Of a DNA stretch of 64,000 bases, positions 9,290-19,675 are shown piece after piece. Both the position numbers and the translations under genes were made by a program. A model generated the notes under the pieces. The model had not been told where the DNA came from and did not search any database. It was given only the letters and a program-made list of their open reading frames with translations. Numbering within the stretch: the first letter of the stretch is position 1; every line of letters starts with the position of its first letter. The stretch comes from Myxococcales bacterium (GTDB lineage: Bacteria > Myxococcota > Polyangia > Nannocystales > Nannocystaceae), in the NCBI GenBank assembly GCA_016793465.1, contig JAEUJW010000012.1:1-64000 (forward strand), written 5' to 3'.

Positions 9290-10809
9290 GGCTGGCGAGG
9301 CGTCGCTTGCAGCTTGAAGGTGTGGATGAAGGACAGGGGCCGGGGAGGGGGTGACGCCATGCTGTGCTGGAGTGCCTGAGTCAGGCAGCGGCTGAGAGGG
9401 GTCTCCGCGGCGCCGTCGATGTGGGCGCTGACGCGCCCGGCGGCGTCGATGTTCACGCTGGCGGCGAGGCGTTCGATGCTGCCGATCTCCCCGTCGACGC
9501 ACGCCTGGACGGCCGGGGCACGCCGGGCGAGTACCCGCCGGGTGATGGCGATCGGGTCGGGACGCTGGGTGACCGGTGGGTCAGGCACATCGGCCGCAGG
9601 CGGAATTACGGGCGTGGGCTGCTCAGGCGGTGCAGGAGAATCCGCCACGGATGGATCGAGTTGTGTCGTTGGGGCGACGGCGGCGGGTGGTTCGGCCGTC
9701 GTCTTCGTCGCGACCGCGTGGTGGATCGCGGTCCTCGTCTTGCCCATACGCGAGCCCTCGCCGGATGTCTGGACCAACCACCAGGAGAACAGCAGGATGA
9801 CGGCTTGCGCGAGCACGATGCCGAGGGGCCAGTGATGGAACGGTGAGCGTGACGCCGGTGTCGACGCCGTGGCCGCGGTCTGCAGTGCCTCGGCGAACGC
9901 CAGCATGGTCTGCGGCCGATCGGCGGGGTCCTTCGCCAGCGCCGACTCGATGACCGTGACGATCGCCGGAGGTATGTCCACGTCTCCGGCTGCGTCGACG
10001 AGCCGCGTCGGGTCGACGTTGACGTGATGATGGAACCACACGTAGATCGGCTTGCCCCGCGCGTTGTGGAAGGGTGGGCGGCCGGCGAGCACCCGGTAGA
10101 GGGTGATCGCCATCGAGTACACGTCCGACCGGCGGTCGAGCGGAAGCTGCGCGGCCTGCTCGGGGGACGCGTAGCCGGGCGTGCAGAGCACACGCCCGGC
10201 CTCGGTCGTCGGCGGGCCCGCGGCGTCGCGCAGGGCGCGGTCCGGCTTGGCCAGGCCGAGGTCGATTACGACGGCCCGCGGCGGGCAGCCGGGCTCGCGG
10301 GCGACGAGGATGTTGCCCGGCTTGATATCGCGGTGGACATAGCCCCGCTCGTGAACCGCGTGTAAGGCCTCGAGCGCGGGCAGGAGCAACTCGATCGCCT
10401 CGTTCCAAGGGAGGCGCTCCCCGGGACGCTCGCGCAGGTGCATCTCGAGGTTGGGGCCGTCGAGCAGCTCCATAGCGATATAGGCGGAGTGCGTCGTCTT
10501 GCCGGTGCCGAACACCCGCACGAGGTTCCCGTGGCGGACCTGGGCGGCAGCACGGGCCTCCTGAATCATGCGGGCGCGCATCTCGCCGGTCGCAATCTCC
10601 GGTCTCAGCAACTTGATGGCGACATCGATACCGAGCTCGTCGTCGTGGGCGCGGTAGACATCGGCCATGCCGCCGCCGCCGAGGTGCGCCTGGATGGTGT
10701 AGCGCCCGGCGATGGTGATCCCGATGAGGTCGTCCTCCACCGTCTCGCCCTGCTCCGAGTCGAGATCGTCGACCTCGACGAGCCGGAACTTGGGGCTGGT
10801 ACTCGACAT
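9286..10809 (-). CDS. Transmembrane Ser/Thr protein kinase (Pkn type)
   Basis: A 507-residue eukaryotic-like kinase. The Gly-rich loop is LGGGGMADVY, the ATP lysine is in VAIKLL, the catalytic loop is HRDIKPGN (near 161) and the APE-like site is SPEQ. The DFG motif reads DLG, a common variant in bacterial kinases. A single transmembrane helix lies around residues 325-347. The C-terminus (about 420-505) resembles the AgmX/PglI C-terminal domain of myxobacteria, with paired cysteines in AVQACVDG and LSRCLTQ. The start has GGGAGAA eight bases upstream. It heads the operon with the membrane protein and DUF1554 lipoproteins, so it may transduce an envelope signal connected with them. Confidence 0.92.
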   Translation of the reverse strand: MSSTSPKFRLVEVDDLDSEQGETVEDDLIGITIAGRYTIQAHLGGGGMADVYRAHDDELGIDVAIKLLRPEIATGEMRARMIQEARAAAQVRHGNLVRVFGTGKTTHSAYIAMELLDGPNLEMHLRERPGERLPWNEAIELLLPALEALHAVHERGYVHRDIKPGNILVAREPGCPPRAVVIDLGLAKPDRALRDAAGPPTTEAGRVLCTPGYASPEQAAQLPLDRRSDVYSMAITLYRVLAGRPPFHNARGKPIYVWFHHHVNVDPTRLVDAAGDVDIPPAIVTVIESALAKDPADRPQTMLAFAEALQTAATASTPASRSPFHHWPLGIVLAQAVILLFSWWLVQTSGEGSRMGKTRTAIHHAVATKTTAEPPAAVAPTTQLDPSVADSPAPPEQPTPVIPPAADVPDPPVTQRPDPIAITRRVLARRAPAVQACVDGEIGSIERLAASVNIDAAGRVSAHIDGAAETPLSRCLTQALQHSMASPPPRPLSFIHTFKLQATPRQP

Positions 10810-10966
10810 GGTGGACGTTCTCCCAAGCGACGCGCGGCACCGCGCGGCTGGACTATAGGGGCCTCATGGAGACACTGTCTAGCGGCCGTTTCCACCCCTT
10901 CGGATCAGGGCGAGCGGAAACTTCTCGTCCCCCGTCTGGGTCACCGGCGCCCGACAGTCCAACCAC

Positions 10967-11248
10967 TCAACTGGTCGGCGCTCGCTGCCGCAGCCACTCT
11001 TGCGCGACTTCACCTGGGCTTCTTTTGCGGGTGTCGAGCCAAGACGCGTCATTGCTGTTGGATACAAGCGCGTCTCGCATGTGGTTTAGGCACCGCGTGA
11101 CCCGCGAGGGCGTCCACCCGTGTTCTTCCGCGACCTGGGCCTGACGGCGGCCAGCCGCGAGGCCGCGAGCGACTTTTTCCAGATCCTCGGCGGGGATTTG
11201 GGGAGGTCCCACGCCCGACGCTACCAGAAACGCGCCCGGGTTTTCCAC
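10967..11248 (-). CDS. Small HTH protein
   Basis: A 93-residue product with a GTG start. Residues about 18-62 fit a homeodomain-like helix-turn-helix (EDLEKVARGLAAGRRQAQVA then TPSRVTRCLNHMR). It is transcribed away from the gene at 11330, and the 27-bp inverted repeat at 11262-11325 lies just upstream of its start. It could be the regulator that binds that repeat. The short length keeps confidence moderate. Positions 10810-10966, between this gene and the kinase, hold nothing I can support. Confidence 0.5.
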   Translation of the reverse strand: MENPGAFLVASGVGPPQIPAEDLEKVARGLAAGRRQAQVAEEHGWTPSRVTRCLNHMRDALVSNSNDASWLDTRKRSPGEVAQEWLRQRAPTS

Positions 11249-11261
11249 CGACCCAACGCGC

Positions 11262-11325
11262 TATTTTCTACCGATAATTTCTGTCGAATCCGACGCCGTT
11301 CGATAGAAATTATCGGTAAAATATA
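11262..11325. promoter_or_regulatory. Divergent operator/promoter: 27-bp inverted repeat
   Basis: Left arm 11262-11288 and right arm 11299-11325 pair at 24 of 27 positions around a 10-nt spacer. The core TACCGATAATTTCT is perfect. The right arm contains TAAAAT at 11317-11322, seven bases before the ATG of the rightward gene. The mirror sequence TAGAAAAT faces the leftward HTH gene. AT-rich DNA in this GC background, placed symmetrically between divergent genes, fits an operator controlling both. Confidence 0.65.
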
Positions 11326-11329
11326 CCGC

Positions 11330-11608
11330 ATGAACACGCGCACAGACGAGCACGAGGACGAATTCGCGCTGGATGGTCGAGGGGTGAAGCTGCTCCTCCC
11401 CGGGGGTGCCTTGGTCGTTCACATGCCCACGGCGGACGGTGTGGTTCTCCTCCGGGACTTCCATTCGGCACAGACCACAATCGACACATCGATACGCATT
11501 CAATATCAGGACCCCGGCGGCGGAATCCTGCGGGCATTCATACTCCCGAGCCTCCAGTCCCTGCTCGTTGCACTCGAGCAATTCGTTGTGGAAGGAGCGC
11601 GGCAATGA
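11330..11608 (+). CDS. Small hypothetical protein, 92 aa
   Basis: I do not recognise this protein. It is acidic at the front (MNTRTDEHEDEFALDGRG), then alternates beta-like stretches (VKLLLPGGALVVHMP, GVVLLRDF) and ends with a helix. This suggests a small compact domain. The ATG at 11330 sits immediately after the inverted repeat and seven bases after a -10-like TAAAAT, so translation may be leaderless. Its stop overlaps the start of the next gene as ATGA. Confidence 0.6.
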   Translation: MNTRTDEHEDEFALDGRGVKLLLPGGALVVHMPTADGVVLLRDFHSAQTTIDTSIRIQYQDPGGGILRAFILPSLQSLLVALEQFVVEGARQ

Positions 11609-12018
11609 TGCCCTTCACCTTCCCCATTACGCTTGGGCTGGTCCTCGTTGTCCTGGGTATCTCAGCCGTGGGCGCGTGGCTTTTGGTCCTGCTCTTCTCC
11701 CTGATCTGGCCGCCAAGTGGACCGAATCGAGGCATCAAGACGGCCAGGCCCGCGACCAACGACCTCACCGTCGCAACCACTCGACGCCGAGACGACGTCG
11801 TGATCGACTACATGGAAAATCGCATCGCCAGAGCACCTCGAACGCGACCGCGACGGATCGCGAAGGAGCATGAGAGCGACGTCGACGATGACCGCGCAAC
11901 CCGGGAATGGCCCCCGGCCGTGCGCGGCGGCGCGGCAGCACAGGTGTTCGATCGTCCGGTCGATTCAAAGGCTCGAGATGGTGCGCCCGACGACGCCGAC
12001 AGCGAGGTCGAGTTCTGA
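11605..12018 (+). CDS. Small membrane protein with charged tail
   Basis: A 137-residue protein with one strong hydrophobic segment at residues 6-36 (PITLGLVLVVLGISAVGAWL and on), then a basic and finally acidic cytoplasmic-type tail with no recognisable domain. The start overlaps the previous stop (ATGA), so the two form a bicistron under the inverted-repeat promoter. The role is unknown. Confidence 0.6.
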   Translation: MMPFTFPITLGLVLVVLGISAVGAWLLVLLFSLIWPPSGPNRGIKTARPATNDLTVATTRRRDDVVIDYMENRIARAPRTRPRRIAKEHESDVDDDRATREWPPAVRGGAAAQVFDRPVDSKARDGAPDDADSEVEF

Positions 12019-12123
12019 CTCGCACGGCCGCTGCAGCCCGTCCGGCGACGGCGTCGAGCCGCACCGCCCCTCTCCGGACCCGCGAGTTCGACCTCCGCCC
12101 GCGCGTTCCGGTGTTCGGCGCGG

Positions 12124-12152
12124 TTGTGGTCTTCTGGACACAGGAGTAGGAT
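12124..12152 (+). promoter_or_regulatory. Candidate promoter of the helicase/restriction operon
   Basis: TTGTGG (12124-12129) and TAGGAT (12147-12152) are separated by 17 bases, fitting a housekeeping-type promoter. The start ATG at 12162 is only nine bases past the -10, so the mRNA would be leaderless or nearly so. The overlapping AGGAGTAGG could instead act as a ribosome binding site if transcription begins upstream. The rest of the gap from 12019 shows nothing else. Confidence 0.4.
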
Positions 12153-12161
12153 GCCGTCCTC

Positions 12162-15100
12162 ATGGACGTCTTCACCCTGCGGGATCAGGTCCTGGACGAC
12201 TACCAGGCCTACATCCGCAGCTTTTTGAACGTCCGCGACCCGGACATCGCCGCGCTGGTCGAACGCGAGCTGGGAGGAGGCCACCTGTGGCCGAGGCCGC
12301 TCCTCCAGATCAACCCCGCCTTCGAGTTCGGCGACAGCCTCGAGGACCTCGTCGCCGACGATGTCCTCCACCCGGTCTGTCAACGAGTCTTCCGGCACAA
12401 GCCGGAGCCCGGCGTCGATGGCGGTCCACTCCGCTTGTACCGCCATCAGGTCGACGGCATCCGCGGTGGTCGTGCTGGCGACTCGTTCGTCCTCACCACC
12501 GGGACCGGCTCGGGCAAGAGCCTCTCGTACATCGTCCCGATCGTCGACCACGTCCTCCGCCAGCGAGAGTCCGGCGGGGAACGCAAGATCCAGGCGATCA
12601 TCGTCTACCCCATGAATGCGCTGGCCAACAGCCAGGAGCGCGAACTCGAGAAATTTCTAAAACACGGCTTCCCGGACGGCGCGCCGGTCACCTTCCGCTG
12701 CTACACGGGCCAGGAGAGCCAGGACAGCCGCAAGCAGATCCTCGACGATCCGCCCGACATCCTGCTGACGAACTTCGTCATGCTCGAGCTGATCCTCACC
12801 CGGCATGGCGAGCGCCGGTTGATCGACGCGGCGCGCGGGCTCCGGTTCCTCGTGCTCGACGAGCTGCACACCTACCGCGGCCGCCAGGGCGCCGATGTTG
12901 CCCTCCTCGTGCGACGCGTCCGTGAGGCCTGCCAAGCCCGCGACCTCGTGTGCATCGGCACCTCTGCCACGCTCGCGTCGAGCACGACGTGGCGCGAACA
13001 ACAGAACGAGGTCGCCGGCGTCGCCTCACTCATCTTCGGCTCGCCCGTCGATCCCAGGCGCATCATCGGCGAGCTCCTGCGCCGACGCACGCCGCTCCTG
13101 GACCTCGACGACGACTCGATCCGCCAGCGCCTCCGGGTACGCGTCTCGGCGGGTCCGAGCCCTCACCTCGACGCTGACGACCCGCTCGCCTCGTGGATCG
13201 AGACGGCCCTCGGCCTCGACCTCTCCAGCGACGGCCGACTCATACGTCGCATGCCACGCACCCTCGACGCTGTCGCCACGGAGCTGGCCAGCGACATCGA
13301 GCTCCCCGTCGACCTCTGCGCCCGGACGATCGCCGCGGCCCTCCTCGCGGGAAACACCGATGGACGCCCGTTCTTCGCCCTCCGCGTGCATCAGTTCCTG
13401 TCCAAGGGCGACACCGTCTATGCCCCCCTCAAGGCCGAAGGGCAGCGCCAGCCGACACTTCACGCCCAGGAGTTCGTCCCGGGGAGCGGCGGCGGCGAGC
13501 GGCTCTATCCGCTCGTCTTCTGCCGCGAGTGCGGCCAGGAGTATTACGCCGTCGTCCGCCGCTCGACGGACCAGGGCTACATCTACGGCTCCTATCGTCG
13601 CGACTTCACGGACAATCCGGATGCGGAGATAGGATACCTCTATCTCAACACCCGCGACCCCTGGCCCGACCACCCCGACGACCTCCCGCGGTTCCCCGAC
13701 ACGTGGGTCGAGTCCAAAGACGGCAAGCTGCGCCTGCGCCGCGAACGACGCGACGACGTCCCGCGCCCCTGCTTTGTCGCGCCCGACGGCCGCGAGGGCC
13801 ACGGCGACCTGCGCGTCCACTTCCTGCCGGCCCCGTTCCGCTTCTGCCTGCACTGCGGGGTTCAGTACACCGCCCACGCTCGTTCCGACTTCGGCAAGCT
13901 CGCCACCCTCGGCACCGAGGGGCGCAGTACCGCGACGACCCTCCTCAGCCTGTCCGCTGTCCGTCGACTGCGTCAGGTCCCTGACCTCCAGCCGCATGCG
14001 ATGAAGCTGCTCAGCTTCACGGACAACCGTCAGGACGCATCGCTGCAGGCCGGTCACTTCAACGACTTCGTGCACATCGCGATCGTGCGTTCCGCCCTGT
14101 GGCGCGCCGTCGCGGACGCCGGCCCCGGCGGCCTCACCCACGAGAACCTCACCGACGCCGTCTTCCGCGCCCTCGACCTCCCACTCGCAGGCTACGCCAG
14201 CAACCCCCATGTCGAGTATCGCCAGCGCGAGGAGACCGAACGGGCGCTCCGCCGCGTGCTCGGCTACCACGTCTACCGCGACCTCAAGCGTGGCTGGCGG
14301 CTCGTCGCCCCCAACCTCGAGCAGTCCGGCCTCTTGGTCCTCGACTACTCCTCCCTCAACGAATTCAGCGCCGATACCCCGAAGTGGACGCAGCACCACC
14401 CGGCCATCGCCCACGCGGCTCCCGAGCAACGCCGACAGCTCTGCCGGATCCTACTCGATCACCTGCGCCGAGAACTGGCCATCCGCGTCGACTACCTCGA
14501 CGACGCCCGCCGCGACGCCCTGTTGCAGATGTCTAACCAGTACCTCAACGAGCGCTGGCGGATCGACGACTTCGAACGCAACCTCGAGCTCGCCTGCACG
14601 GCCTTTCCGGGCGGCGAACCGCCGAAGGGTCGCCACCCGCGCGGCGTGTACGTCTCTCCCCGTGGCGGCTTCGCCCGCTACGTCCGTCACACGCTGCGCA
14701 GCGACCTCAAGACGGACGACCTCGAGCACATCCTCCGCGAACTGTTCGAGGCCCTGCTCGTTCCCGGCCTGCTCGAGCGAGTCGTCCCGCCCCGGGACGG
14801 AGCCCCGGCAGGCTATATGATCCCCGCCTCAAGCCTCGTCTGGTGCGCCGGCGCCGGCACGGACCGCTCCTGGGATCCGATGCGCGTGCCGCGTCCGCCC
14901 GCCCATGGCCTGCGTCCCAACGAGTTCTTCACCGCGTTCTACCGCGGTCGTAACAGTGACCTTCATACCCTCGCCGCGCGCGAGCACACCGCCCAGGTCC
15001 GCGTCGCCGACCGCAAGGACCGCGAGCGGGATTTCGGCAGCGCCGCCCTGCCGATCCTCTACTGCTCACCGACGATGGAGCTCGGCGTCGACATCCGCGA

Positions 15101-17645
15101 CCTCAACGTCGTCAACATGCGCAACATACCGCCGACCCCGGCAAACTACGCCCAACGCAGCGGTCGCGCCGGTCGCAGCGGGCAAGCCGCGTTCATCTAC
15201 ACCTACTGCACCGCCACGAGCCCGCACGACCAGTACTTCTTCCGCCGCCCCGAGAAGATGGTCGCCGGCATCGTCAGCACCCCGCGGCTCGACCTCGGCA
15301 ACGAGGATCTGCTCCGCTCACACGTTCACGCGATCTGGCTCGCCGAGGTCGGTCTCGACCTCGGCGACTCGCTCGGTCATCTCCTCGACGTCGCCGGTGA
15401 TCGTCCCTCCTTGAAGCTCCTCCGCGACGTTGAGACCAAGCTCGAGGATCTCACGGCCCGTGACCGCGCCCAGCGTCGCGCCGAATGGGCGCTCAGGGAC
15501 TGCCTGCACGAATTCCTGGCCCGCCGCGGCCTCACCGTCGAGGCCTGGCTGACCGGCGTCTTCGCCGACCTACCAAAACGCTTCAACGACGCCTGCGAGC
15601 GCTGGAAGAGCCTGTTTCGGACCGCCAAGGACCAGCTCCAGCGCCAGCACAAGATCGCCGAGGACCACTCGCGCCCCGCCGTCGAGCGCGACCAGGCCAA
15701 GCGCCTGCGCGAGGAGGCCGATCGTCAGCTCAGCATCCTGGTCGACCATGACCCCGACCAGCAGCACTCCGACTTTTACCCCTACCGCTACTTCGCCAGC
15801 GAGGGCTTCCTTCCCGGCTACAACTTCCCGCGGCTCCCGCTCTCTGCCTACCTTCCGGGCGCACGCCGGCGCCGCCGCGGCGGCCAGCGCGACGACGAGT
15901 ACCTGTCTCGTCCCCGCTTCCTGGCCATCTCCGAGTTCGGCCCGCGCGCGATCCTCTACCACGAGGGTTCGCGCTACGTGATCCACCGCGTCCTCCTGTC
16001 TGCGGACAACAGCGAGGGTCGCCTCAAGGTCCGCGCCGCGCTATGCGAGTCCTGCGGCTACCTCCACCGCCTGACCGATGATCCGGCGCCCGACCTCTGC
16101 GTCAACTGCCACGGCCGTCTCGCCAAACCCTTTAATAATCTCTTCCGCATGCGCCATGTCGCCGCCCGCCGCCGTGATCGCATCACATGCGACGAGGAGG
16201 AGCGTCAGCGCCTCGGCTACGAGCTCAAGACCGGCGTTCAGTTCGCCGGCCAACAGAGCGGCCACCCCGACGCGCGCTCCGCCGTTCTCCGCGCAGAGGA
16301 CGGAACGCCGCTCGCCGAGCTCGTGTACGGCCACGCTGCCACGGTCTGGCGGATCAACCTCGGCTGGCGCCGCCGCAAGCCCGACCAACCCCCTGGCTTC
16401 GAACTCGACACCGAGCGCGGCTTCTGGGCCCGCAGCCGTCCCGACCAGGAGGATGACCCCGATCCCGAGGACCCGCAGACCCCGCATCAGGAGCGCGTCA
16501 TCCCCTACGTGGAGGACACCCGCAACTGCTTGCTCCTCCAACCGTCCGGGGAGATTGACGACTCGCTCATGGCCTCGCTGCAGGCCGCCCTCAAGACCGC
16601 CATCCAGCTCCACTTCCAGCTCGAGGACCGCGAGCTCGCCGCCGAGCCCTTGCCCTCGACCGAGGAGCGCCAGCAGCTCCTGTTCTACGAGGCCGCCGAG
16701 GGCGGTGCTGGCGTCCTGCGACAGCTCATCGACGACGAGGGAGCGCTGGCCCGCGTCGCCGCGACCGCGCTCGAGCTGTGTCACTTCGACCCGCAAAATG
16801 GCGATGACCAGGGCCACGCCCCCGGCGCCCGCGAGCGCTGCGAGGCCGCCTGCTACGAGTGTCTGCTGTCCTACTCCAACCAGTACGACCACGAGCTCCT
16901 ACGCCGACACACCCTCGCGCCCCGCCTGATGGCCTGGTCGCAGGCCCGCGTGGTACCCGACCTCCGCATCACCCCGCCGCCGCCACGTGACACTCGCGCC
17001 GACACCCTCGGCCGCCACGACCTCTCCGACCTCGAGCGCCGCTTTCTCGACCTGCTGGTCGAGCTCGGCGTCGCGCTCCCGGACGCCGCCCAAAAACACC
17101 TCGATGCCGGCCCCTGCGTGGCGAACTTCTTCTACACCGCGCACAGCCTCGCCATCTTCCTCGACGACCCGACGCATGACGACCCGGCCCAGCTCCGCCG
17201 CGATCAGGCCCTGCACGAGCGCCTCGAGGACGCCGGCTACGCCGTCCTCCGCTTCCACCATGCCGCCGACTGGACAGCCCTCGTACGCGCCCAACCCGGC
17301 ATCTTCGGCACCGTCATCGCTAAGCCGGAGCCCCCTACTGCGCCGGTTCCTTCCCCGATCGACCTCAGCGACTACTCCGCCGCCTGGCGCCCGGTCATGC
17401 AGACCCTTGCCGGCCAGGGCATCGCCATCGAACCTGGCGGCGAAGTCGGACACCCCGTGGTCGGACGCTTTATCGCCACCTTGACCCGCGGTACCGTCAC
17501 CGTCCATCTCATCGACACGACCGACCCGAACGCCCCCCGCGCTCGCAAGCACCTCACCGGCCACGGCGCCACCATCGTGATGTTCGCCGCCGCCGACCTC
17601 GAAGCGCTCCCTCCCGCCGCCCTCGTCTCGCAGGTGTTCGCATGA
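12162..17645 (+). CDS. YprA/DUF1998-family DEAD/DEAH helicase (Druantia/ARMADA/DISARM-like)
   Basis: An 1827-residue SF2 helicase. It has Walker A TGTGSGKS (113-120), motif Ia [10 protein letters not shown], motif II DELH (233-236), motif III GTSAT (266-270), and motifs V-VI with [10 protein letters not shown] and [11 protein letters not shown] (about 970-1010). Zinc-like Cys pairs occur near 453, 562 and 1295-1325. The DUF1998-type cluster [12 protein letters not shown] lies near 1559. The last 170 residues contain a possible VSR/DUF559-like nuclease remnant ([10 protein letters not shown], then GYAVLRF). This family drives DNA in DISARM, Dpd, Druantia and the recently described ARMADA. The length is closest to Druantia DruE. 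It is first in an operon with a DrmD-like helicase and a methyltransferase, so it is the likely core motor of an anti-phage system. Confidence 0.9.
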   Translation: MDVFTLRDQVLDDYQAYIRSFLNVRDPDIAALVERELGGGHLWPRPLLQINPAFEFGDSLEDLVADDVLHPVCQRVFRHKPEPGVDGGPLRLYRHQVDGIRGGRAGDSFVLTTGTGSGKSLSYIVPIVDHVLRQRESGGERKIQAIIVYPMNALANSQERELEKFLKHGFPDGAPVTFRCYTGQESQDSRKQILDDPPDILLTNFVMLELILTRHGERRLIDAARGLRFLVLDELHTYRGRQGADVALLVRRVREACQARDLVCIGTSATLASSTTWREQQNEVAGVASLIFGSPVDPRRIIGELLRRRTPLLDLDDDSIRQRLRVRVSAGPSPHLDADDPLASWIETALGLDLSSDGRLIRRMPRTLDAVATELASDIELPVDLCARTIAAALLAGNTDGRPFFALRVHQFLSKGDTVYAPLKAEGQRQPTLHAQEFVPGSGGGERLYPLVFCRECGQEYYAVVRRSTDQGYIYGSYRRDFTDNPDAEIGYLYLNTRDPWPDHPDDLPRFPDTWVESKDGKLRLRRERRDDVPRPCFVAPDGREGHGDLRVHFLPAPFRFCLHCGVQYTAHARSDFGKLATLGTEGRSTATTLLSLSAVRRLRQVPDLQPHAMKLLSFTDNRQDASLQAGHFNDFVHIAIVRSALWRAVADAGPGGLTHENLTDAVFRALDLPLAGYASNPHVEYRQREETERALRRVLGYHVYRDLKRGWRLVAPNLEQSGLLVLDYSSLNEFSADTPKWTQHHPAIAHAAPEQRRQLCRILLDHLRRELAIRVDYLDDARRDALLQMSNQYLNERWRIDDFERNLELACTAFPGGEPPKGRHPRGVYVSPRGGFARYVRHTLRSDLKTDDLEHILRELFEALLVPGLLERVVPPRDGAPAGYMIPASSLVWCAGAGTDRSWDPMRVPRPPAHGLRPNEFFTAFYRGRNSDLHTLAAREHTAQVRVADRKDRERDFGSAALPILYCSPTMELGVDIRDLNVVNMRNIPPTPANYAQRSGRAGRSGQAAFIYTYCTATSPHDQYFFRRPEKMVAGIVSTPRLDLGNEDLLRSHVHAIWLAEVGLDLGDSLGHLLDVAGDRPSLKLLRDVETKLEDLTARDRAQRRAEWALRDCLHEFLARRGLTVEAWLTGVFADLPKRFNDACERWKSLFRTAKDQLQRQHKIAEDHSRPAVERDQAKRLREEADRQLSILVDHDPDQQHSDFYPYRYFASEGFLPGYNFPRLPLSAYLPGARRRRRGGQRDDEYLSRPRFLAISEFGPRAILYHEGSRYVIHRVLLSADNSEGRLKVRAALCESCGYLHRLTDDPAPDLCVNCHGRLAKPFNNLFRMRHVAARRRDRITCDEEERQRLGYELKTGVQFAGQQSGHPDARSAVLRAEDGTPLAELVYGHAATVWRINLGWRRRKPDQPPGFELDTERGFWARSRPDQEDDPDPEDPQTPHQERVIPYVEDTRNCLLLQPSGEIDDSLMASLQAALKTAIQLHFQLEDRELAAEPLPSTEERQQLLFYEAAEGGAGVLRQLIDDEGALARVAATALELCHFDPQNGDDQGHAPGARERCEAACYECLLSYSNQYDHELLRRHTLAPRLMAWSQARVVPDLRITPPPPRDTRADTLGRHDLSDLERRFLDLLVELGVALPDAAQKHLDAGPCVANFFYTAHSLAIFLDDPTHDDPAQLRRDQALHERLEDAGYAVLRFHHAADWTALVRAQPGIFGTVIAKPEPPTAPVPSPIDLSDYSAAWRPVMQTLAGQGIAIEPGGEVGHPVVGRFIATLTRGTVTVHLIDTTDPNAPRARKHLTGHGATIVMFAAADLEALPPAALVSQVFA

Positions 17646-19675
17646 CCGCCTTCCTCTACTCCCAGAGCTTCTTCGACGAGATCGACCACCTCGCGGCCGA
17701 GGACCGCGGCGCCATCCTCAGCTTCCTCGCCGCGTTCCAGCGCAACCCGAAAAGCCCCGGCAACAGCCTCGAGCGCCTGCAGAACGACCTCTGGTCGGGG
17801 CGCATCACCCGCGATCTGCGGATGATTCTCCACAAGGACGGCGACACCTGGGTCTTTCTCCGCGCCGACCACCACGACGAAGCATACCGCTGGGCAGAGC
17901 GGCGTCGCGTCGGTCGTCACCCGAGCACCGGCGCCCTGCAGGTCGTCGAAACCGTCGTCCGCGAGGTCCAGCGAGCGAGCGAGCCTTCGACCCCGCCGCT
18001 GTTCGCCGACCGGGCCGACGACTACATCCTCAGCCTCGGCGTCCCCTCGGCCTGGTTGCCGACGCTCCGCGAGATCCGCGACACCGACACCCTCCTCGAA
18101 GTCATCGCCCATCTCCCGCAGGACGTCGCCGACCGCCTGTTGCGCCTCTCGACCGGCGAGCTGGTCACGCCGCCCGAGCCGGTCCCTCTCACCATCCCCC
18201 TAGTCGACGCACCAGACGCGCGTCGTGACTTCCGGGTCATCGAGGACGAGGTCGGCCTGCGCCGCGCCATGGAGGAGCCCTTCGACCGGTGGATCCACTT
18301 CCTCCACCCCTCGCAGCAGGACCTCGTCGGCGCTCGTTTCTCGGGCCCCGCGAAGATCTCCGGCGCAGCAGGCACTGGCAAGACCGTCGTCGCCATGCAC
18401 CGCGCCCGCCACCTTGCGCGCCAGGGCAAGCGCGTCCTCCTGACCAGCTACGTCTCGACCCTGTGCACCAACCTGGAACGCCAGCTCCGTCGCCTGTGTA
18501 CCACCGAGGAACTGACGAAGATCCACGTCGCCACCGTCCACAACCAGATCCGCACCGTCCTGCGCAAGCACCACCCGGATCTGCAGCGAGCCGACGACAC
18601 CGCCGTTCGTCAGGCCCTCACCCGCGCCGCCCGCGAGGTCGGCGGGTTCGACCTCGAGTTTCTCACCGCCGAGTGGGCCCATGTGATCCAGCCGCAGGGC
18701 ATCGTCACCTGGGATCAGTACCGCGAGGCCAGCCGCACCGGCCGTGGACGGCCTCTCCTCGTCCGTGAGCGCAAGCAGATCTGGCAGGTATTTGAACGTG
18801 TGCGCCAGCTCCTCGCCGCAGCGCGCAAGGCTGACTGGGCGACCCTCACCGCCCGGGCCACCGAGCTACTCACCACAGGCCAGGTCGCCGGCGAGTTTGA
18901 TGCCGTCCTCGTCGACGAGCTGCAGGACCTCCAGGCGGGCGAGCTCAAATTTTTAAAGGCGCTGTGTCGGAACCCTGGCGACCTGCTGCTCGTCGGCGAC
19001 GCGGGCCAACGGATCTACGGCGCCGGCTTCAGCCTCGGCGCCCTCGGCATCGAGGTCCGCGGCCGCTCCTTCATCCTCAAGGTCAACTACCGCACGACCG
19101 AGCAGATCCGCCGGCACGCGGACCGAGTCCTCGGCGACCCGACCGACGACATGGACGGTAACACCGAGACCCGCCGCAACACCCGCAGCCTCGTCCAGGG
19201 CCCGGTGCCGACCCTGCAGGCGCACCGCAGCGCAAAATCCGAGATCGAGGCCACCGTCGCCATGGTCCGCCAGCACCTCGCCGACGGACTTCCCGCCCCC
19301 GCGATCGCCGTGTTCGCCCGCACCAACGCCCAGCTCGACGCCGTGGCGGACGCCCTCCAGGACGAGAAGATCGCCGCTCACCTGCTCCGCGACGACGAGG
19401 ACCGCGAGGACACCGCCGGCATCCGCCTCGGTACCATGCACCGCGCCAAGGGCCTCGAGTTCCGCGCCGTCATCGTCCTCGGCTGCAACGACAAGAACCT
19501 CCCCCACGCCAACACAATTAAAGACATCCAGGACCCCAGCGACCGCGAGCACGCGATCCAGGCCGAGCGCCAGCTCCTCTACGTCGCCATGACCCGCGCC
19601 CGCGAACGCCTCCACCTGTCCTGGCCCGGCACTCCGAGTCCCTTCCTCGCCCCCCTCACGGGTCGCACCGCATGA
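17642..19675 (+). CDS. UvrD/Rep-like SF1 helicase with RelE-like N-terminal domain
   Basis: A 677-residue 3'-5' type SF1A helicase. Residues 1-90 match the ParE/RelE fold pattern: a two-helix start, a beta segment with ITRDLRMILHKDG, and the ending HHDEAYRWAERR. The helicase has Walker A GAAGTGKT (near 241), motif II VDELQD (near 424), motif III VGDAGQRIY, motif V GTMHRAKGLEF and motif VI YVAMTRARERL. The start overlaps the preceding stop by ATGA and the stop overlaps the next gene likewise. The RelE-like part probably serves as a protein or nucleic-acid contact domain rather than a free toxin, since no antitoxin gene is present. It likely unwinds or remodels invading DNA with the other two helicases. 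Confidence 0.9.
   Translation: MTAFLYSQSFFDEIDHLAAEDRGAILSFLAAFQRNPKSPGNSLERLQNDLWSGRITRDLRMILHKDGDTWVFLRADHHDEAYRWAERRRVGRHPSTGALQVVETVVREVQRASEPSTPPLFADRADDYILSLGVPSAWLPTLREIRDTDTLLEVIAHLPQDVADRLLRLSTGELVTPPEPVPLTIPLVDAPDARRDFRVIEDEVGLRRAMEEPFDRWIHFLHPSQQDLVGARFSGPAKISGAAGTGKTVVAMHRARHLARQGKRVLLTSYVSTLCTNLERQLRRLCTTEELTKIHVATVHNQIRTVLRKHHPDLQRADDTAVRQALTRAAREVGGFDLEFLTAEWAHVIQPQGIVTWDQYREASRTGRGRPLLVRERKQIWQVFERVRQLLAAARKADWATLTARATELLTTGQVAGEFDAVLVDELQDLQAGELKFLKALCRNPGDLLLVGDAGQRIYGAGFSLGALGIEVRGRSFILKVNYRTTEQIRRHADRVLGDPTDDMDGNTETRRNTRSLVQGPVPTLQAHRSAKSEIEATVAMVRQHLADGLPAPAIAVFARTNAQLDAVADALQDEKIAAHLLRDDEDREDTAGIRLGTMHRAKGLEFRAVIVLGCNDKNLPHANTIKDIQDPSDREHAIQAERQLLYVAMTRARERLHLSWPGTPSPFLAPLTGRTA

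Noticed and set aside
13026..14429. 467-aa minus-strand frame within the YprA helicase gene
   Set aside because: Shadow frame; composition is skewed to Gly, Val, Glu and Arg, and the real helicase lies opposite.
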